NCBI RefSeq assembly: GCF_022538185.1 | Contig: NZ_JAKYXC010000001.1 | Coordinates: 117,467 to 181,466, forward strand | Source of the DNA: Microbacterium sp. CFH 31415 | GTDB taxonomy: Bacteria; Actinomycetota; Actinomycetes; Actinomycetales; Microbacteriaceae | Direction: 5' to 3' | DNA length: 64,000 bases | Position numbers and translations under genes: made by a program | The notes under the pieces: model-generated | Told to the model about the DNA's origin: nothing | Databases searched by the model: none | The model's input: the letters and a program-made list of their open reading frames with translations, nothing else | Shown here: positions 61,699 through 64,000 of the stretch, one piece after another | Layout: each line of letters begins with the position of its first letter | How positions within the stretch are numbered: position 1 is the first letter of the stretch

Positions 61699-62802
61699 TC
61701 ACAGGACGAGGGTCTTCTTCCACGCACCCGCGTATGAGGCCGGCACGAAGCCGATCGCCTCATTGATGTCGAGCATGTGTCGGTTCTCTTCGGCGTTGAA
61801 CGTCGAAACCCGTGGTGACTCGGGCATGACCTCGCGCCAGCGCAGCAGGTTCGCGCACTTCACGATCGTTCCGAGGCGGCGTCCGCGGTGCTCCTTGAGC
61901 ACCAGCGTTCCGTACTGCTGCGTCGCACCCGAGTGGTCCTCCGAGATGACGAGCTCGTTGTACGCCGCGATGGCGCCGGTCGGGATGTGCTGCACGGCGG
62001 CCACCGAGACGGTGAGCCCCTGTGCCCGCTGGCGGGCGTCGCGACGCTCGACGCGCGCGGCATCCCAGTGCTGCTCGTCGACGACCATGCCGCCGCTCGG
62101 CGCATCGGTCGACATCCGCGCGAGCACCTCGGCGAACCCGTCGCGGTGCTCGGGCGGGGTCGGAGCGGTCCAGGTGACCAGGCGGTACTCGTCTCCGGCG
62201 ATCTCCCGAGCCTCGCCGAGCATGCGCTCGACGAGGGAGAAGTCCCCGGTCAGATCGAAGACGCTGTTGCGCTCGACCTGCTCGAGGCTGAACCCGTTCG
62301 CAAGCGCGAAGAGCGTCGGACCGTCGTCGGCCGGTATCTCGCCCCACCCGGTCGACGGGGCAAGCTTCCGCCCCGGGGTACCCGGGCGGTGCAGCGTCCA
62401 GGTCTGGATGATCGCCAGCCCGCGGTCACGCGCTTCGCGCTCGACCTCCGCCAGCAGCAGCTCTTCGGCACCCTGCCCTCGCACCGGCGGCGGGTCGACC
62501 ATGAGATCGAACTCGAGGGCCTGGGCGTCAGGTTCGTTCGAGATCATCATCCGCACGGCCCCGAGGATCACGCCCGCGCGCTCGGCCGCGAACGCCGGCT
62601 GGGTCCAGTCCGACTGGTCCTGCATGAACCCGAGCATCTCCTCGGGCTCTTCGCGCAGGTAGTCGTGGCCCGCGTCGTGCAGGCACACCGCGTTCCCGAT
62701 CCGCACCAGCTCGAGGAACGGGCCGGCGTCGGCGGCATCCAGTGAGTCGGGGACGACGATGGGCCGGACGGTGATGGCCGGAGCCTCGGTGACACTGCTC
62801 AT
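61699..62802 (-). CDS. Double-GNAT protein, copy 2
   Basis: 367 residues, two GNAT-like halves; the N-terminal half (~1-170) has a degenerate acetyl-CoA site (VDPPPVRGQGAEELLL) and the C-terminal half ends in LVLKEHRGRRLGTIVKCANLLRW..NAEENRHMLDINEAIGFVPASY, the motif A region. ATG overlaps the stop of the neighbouring paralogue by 4 bp. Substrate unknown. Confidence 0.83.
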   Translation of the reverse strand: MSSVTEAPAITVRPIVVPDSLDAADAGPFLELVRIGNAVCLHDAGHDYLREEPEEMLGFMQDQSDWTQPAFAAERAGVILGAVRMMISNEPDAQALEFDLMVDPPPVRGQGAEELLLAEVEREARDRGLAIIQTWTLHRPGTPGRKLAPSTGWGEIPADDGPTLFALANGFSLEQVERNSVFDLTGDFSLVERMLGEAREIAGDEYRLVTWTAPTPPEHRDGFAEVLARMSTDAPSGGMVVDEQHWDAARVERRDARQRAQGLTVSVAAVQHIPTGAIAAYNELVISEDHSGATQQYGTLVLKEHRGRRLGTIVKCANLLRWREVMPESPRVSTFNAEENRHMLDINEAIGFVPASYAGAWKKTLVL

Positions 62803-63878
62803 GAGAGCACCTTCTTCCATGCGCCCTCGTACGAGATCGGCACGAAGCCGATCGCCTCGTTGATGTCGAGCATCGGGCGGTTCTCTTCTGCGTTGTAGGT
62901 GATGACCCGAGGCGAGTCGGGCGCGATGTCGCGCCACGACAGCAAACCGGCGCACTTGACGAGAGTGCCCAGCCTGTGGCCGCGGTGCTCCTTGAGGACG
63001 AGGGTGTCCTCCTGATGGCTGGCCTCGGTGCGGTCCTTGCCGACGACGAGTTCGTTGAAGGCGCACAGCTCACCGGTTGCGATGTCCTGCGCCGCGGTCA
63101 CCTGGATGGTGCGACCCGAATCGGTGTACTTGGAGTCGTGCTCGGCGATGCGCGCGGCATCCCAGGTCTCCTCGTCGAACTCCAGCCCCGCGGACGGGGC
63201 GTCGGTGACCATGCGGGACTTCATCCACGCATAGCCGTCGACGTACTCCGGCGGCGTCGGGGCGAACCACTGGACGACGCGGTAATCGGATGCTGCGGCC
63301 TGCGACTCGGCCATCAGCTGCTCGACGGTGTCGAACGGCGTCCGCAGGTCGAAGGCGCTGCAGCGCTCGACCTGCTCGAGTGTGTAGCCGTGCCGCTGGA
63401 AGAACCGGGCGCCGTGATCCTCGGGGATGTCTCCGAAGCCGGTGGGTGGAGCAAGTCGCGGGCCGTCAGCAGCAGGATGCTCCGCCCAGGCTTGCAGGAC
63501 GTTGCGTCCGTTCTCCTGTGCGAAGCGCTCGAGCAGCTCGTACGCGGCGGAGCCGACGCCCCGGCCCCACGACTCACGGAGCAGTTCGATGAGCCAGAAC
63601 GCGACCTTCGAACCGTTCTCGAGCGGGAGGTCGCATCCGACCCGCCCGATGACGGCGCCGTCGTCCACGATGAGCCACATGTGACGTCGTTCGTACTCGT
63701 TCGGCTGGAAGTGGGGGAGCAGCTCGTCGGCCGGGATGCTGTGGTCGCCGTGGCCGGAGATTTCGCGGTACACGAGGTTGCGCACCCGCACCATCTCGAC
63801 GAAGTCGGCGGCGTCGGGTGCATCGATGGATTCCGGGACGATCAGCGGCCGGAACTCGATGTCGGTGAGTGTGTTCAT
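62799..63878 (-). CDS. Double-GNAT protein, copy 1
   Basis: 359 residues, same two-domain layout; C-terminal LVLKEHRGHRLGTLVKCAGLLSW..NAEENRPMLDINEAIGFVPISY is nearly the same as its neighbour, while the N-terminal halves differ more. First gene of a coupled pair. Likely product of a tandem duplication. Substrate unknown; mycothiol- or antibiotic-related acetylation are possibilities only. Confidence 0.83.
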   Translation of the reverse strand: MNTLTDIEFRPLIVPESIDAPDAADFVEMVRVRNLVYREISGHGDHSIPADELLPHFQPNEYERRHMWLIVDDGAVIGRVGCDLPLENGSKVAFWLIELLRESWGRGVGSAAYELLERFAQENGRNVLQAWAEHPAADGPRLAPPTGFGDIPEDHGARFFQRHGYTLEQVERCSAFDLRTPFDTVEQLMAESQAAASDYRVVQWFAPTPPEYVDGYAWMKSRMVTDAPSAGLEFDEETWDAARIAEHDSKYTDSGRTIQVTAAQDIATGELCAFNELVVGKDRTEASHQEDTLVLKEHRGHRLGTLVKCAGLLSWRDIAPDSPRVITYNAEENRPMLDINEAIGFVPISYEGAWKKVLS

Positions 63879-63917
63879 GATGCGTCTTTCGGTGGATGCG
63901 GAGGAAGTGAGGGAGGG

Positions 63918-64000
63918 GGTCCCGCCCCCCGGGGGGGGGGGGGGGCCCCCCGCCCGGCCGGGCCGGGCGCGAGGAGGGGCACCCGGGGGGTTGCCGGGTA
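63918..64000. other. Low-complexity G/C run at the window end
   Basis: A 15-G homopolymer (63931-63945) flanked by C-runs and GC-only repeats such as CCGGCCGGGCCGGGC. No gene or plausible hairpin function; it looks like an assembly or sequencing artefact at a contig end. Confidence 0.6.

Overview
The window is high-GC chromosomal DNA from an actinobacterium, most probably a Microbacterium or close Microbacteriaceae relative. Support: almost uniform G/C-ending codons, actinobacterial gene orders (otsAB-ilvD-ilvBNC-serA; leuB-ilvE-FAA hydrolase-gltX; leuCD-murA-plsC-gpsA-ddl-DUF3515-thiL; rsmD/recG-coaD-DUF177-rpmF-rnc-mutM), a GltX that must also serve tRNA-Gln, and many start codons preceded 6-8 nt upstream by a TANNNT -10 box, the signature of leaderless mRNAs. 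The genus is inferred from general gene content, not from a search.

Layout. 1-4.1 kb: 3' end of a thiolase, a GNAT enzyme, a small membrane protein, trehalose synthesis (otsA-otsB). 4.1-17.3 kb: branched-chain amino acid and serine block (ilvD, ilvB, ilvN, ilvC, serA, leuB, ilvE), interrupted by a repeat-containing lipoprotein framed by two strong hairpins, two small membrane proteins, and a divergent TetR/DHA2-efflux pair with a clear operator. 17.3-26.2 kb: FAA hydrolase, an MFS transporter and gltX followed by tRNA-Gln(CTG); between MFS and gltX sits an accessory block with a tightly coupled KAS III-like/heme-oxygenase-like diiron oxidase/unknown-protein operon and a divergent LysR/class V aminotransferase pair. 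The three-gene operon is the best candidate for an undescribed pathway. 26.2-37.4 kb: accessory region with a 56-aa membrane protein, a MarR-GT4-GT4-(alpha/alpha)6-GH130 glycan operon, two GAF-ANTAR RNA-binding regulators, a membrane fatty-acid desaturase, an anchored protein and an APH-fold kinase. 37.4-41.7 kb: complete fructose PTS operon (DeoR regulator, fruK, fruA EIIABC, HPr) ending in a 15-bp-stem terminator. 41.7-47.1 kb: metallo-hydrolase, tRNA-Glu(CTC) with terminator, membrane protein, EEP phosphatase, ECF sigma factor/DUF4349 pair, and a TerC-family protein behind a probable yybP-ykoY manganese riboswitch. 47.2-61.7 kb: leuCD behind a leaderless leucine leader peptide, then cell-wall, lipid, thiamine, rRNA-modification, recombination, CoA, ribosomal-protein, RNase III and DNA-repair genes. 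61.7-63.9 kb: two tandem double-GNAT paralogues. The last ~100 bases are a G/C homopolymer-rich stretch that looks like a contig-end artefact.

How they work together. IlvD/B/N/C/E with LeuB/C/D supply most valine, isoleucine and leucine steps (leuA and ilvA are not here). Regulation visible in sequence is rich: leader-peptide control of leuCD, a metal riboswitch on terC, palindromic or direct-repeat operators at the TetR, LysR and DeoR genes, and widespread leaderless promoters including a divergent pair with overlapping -10 boxes.
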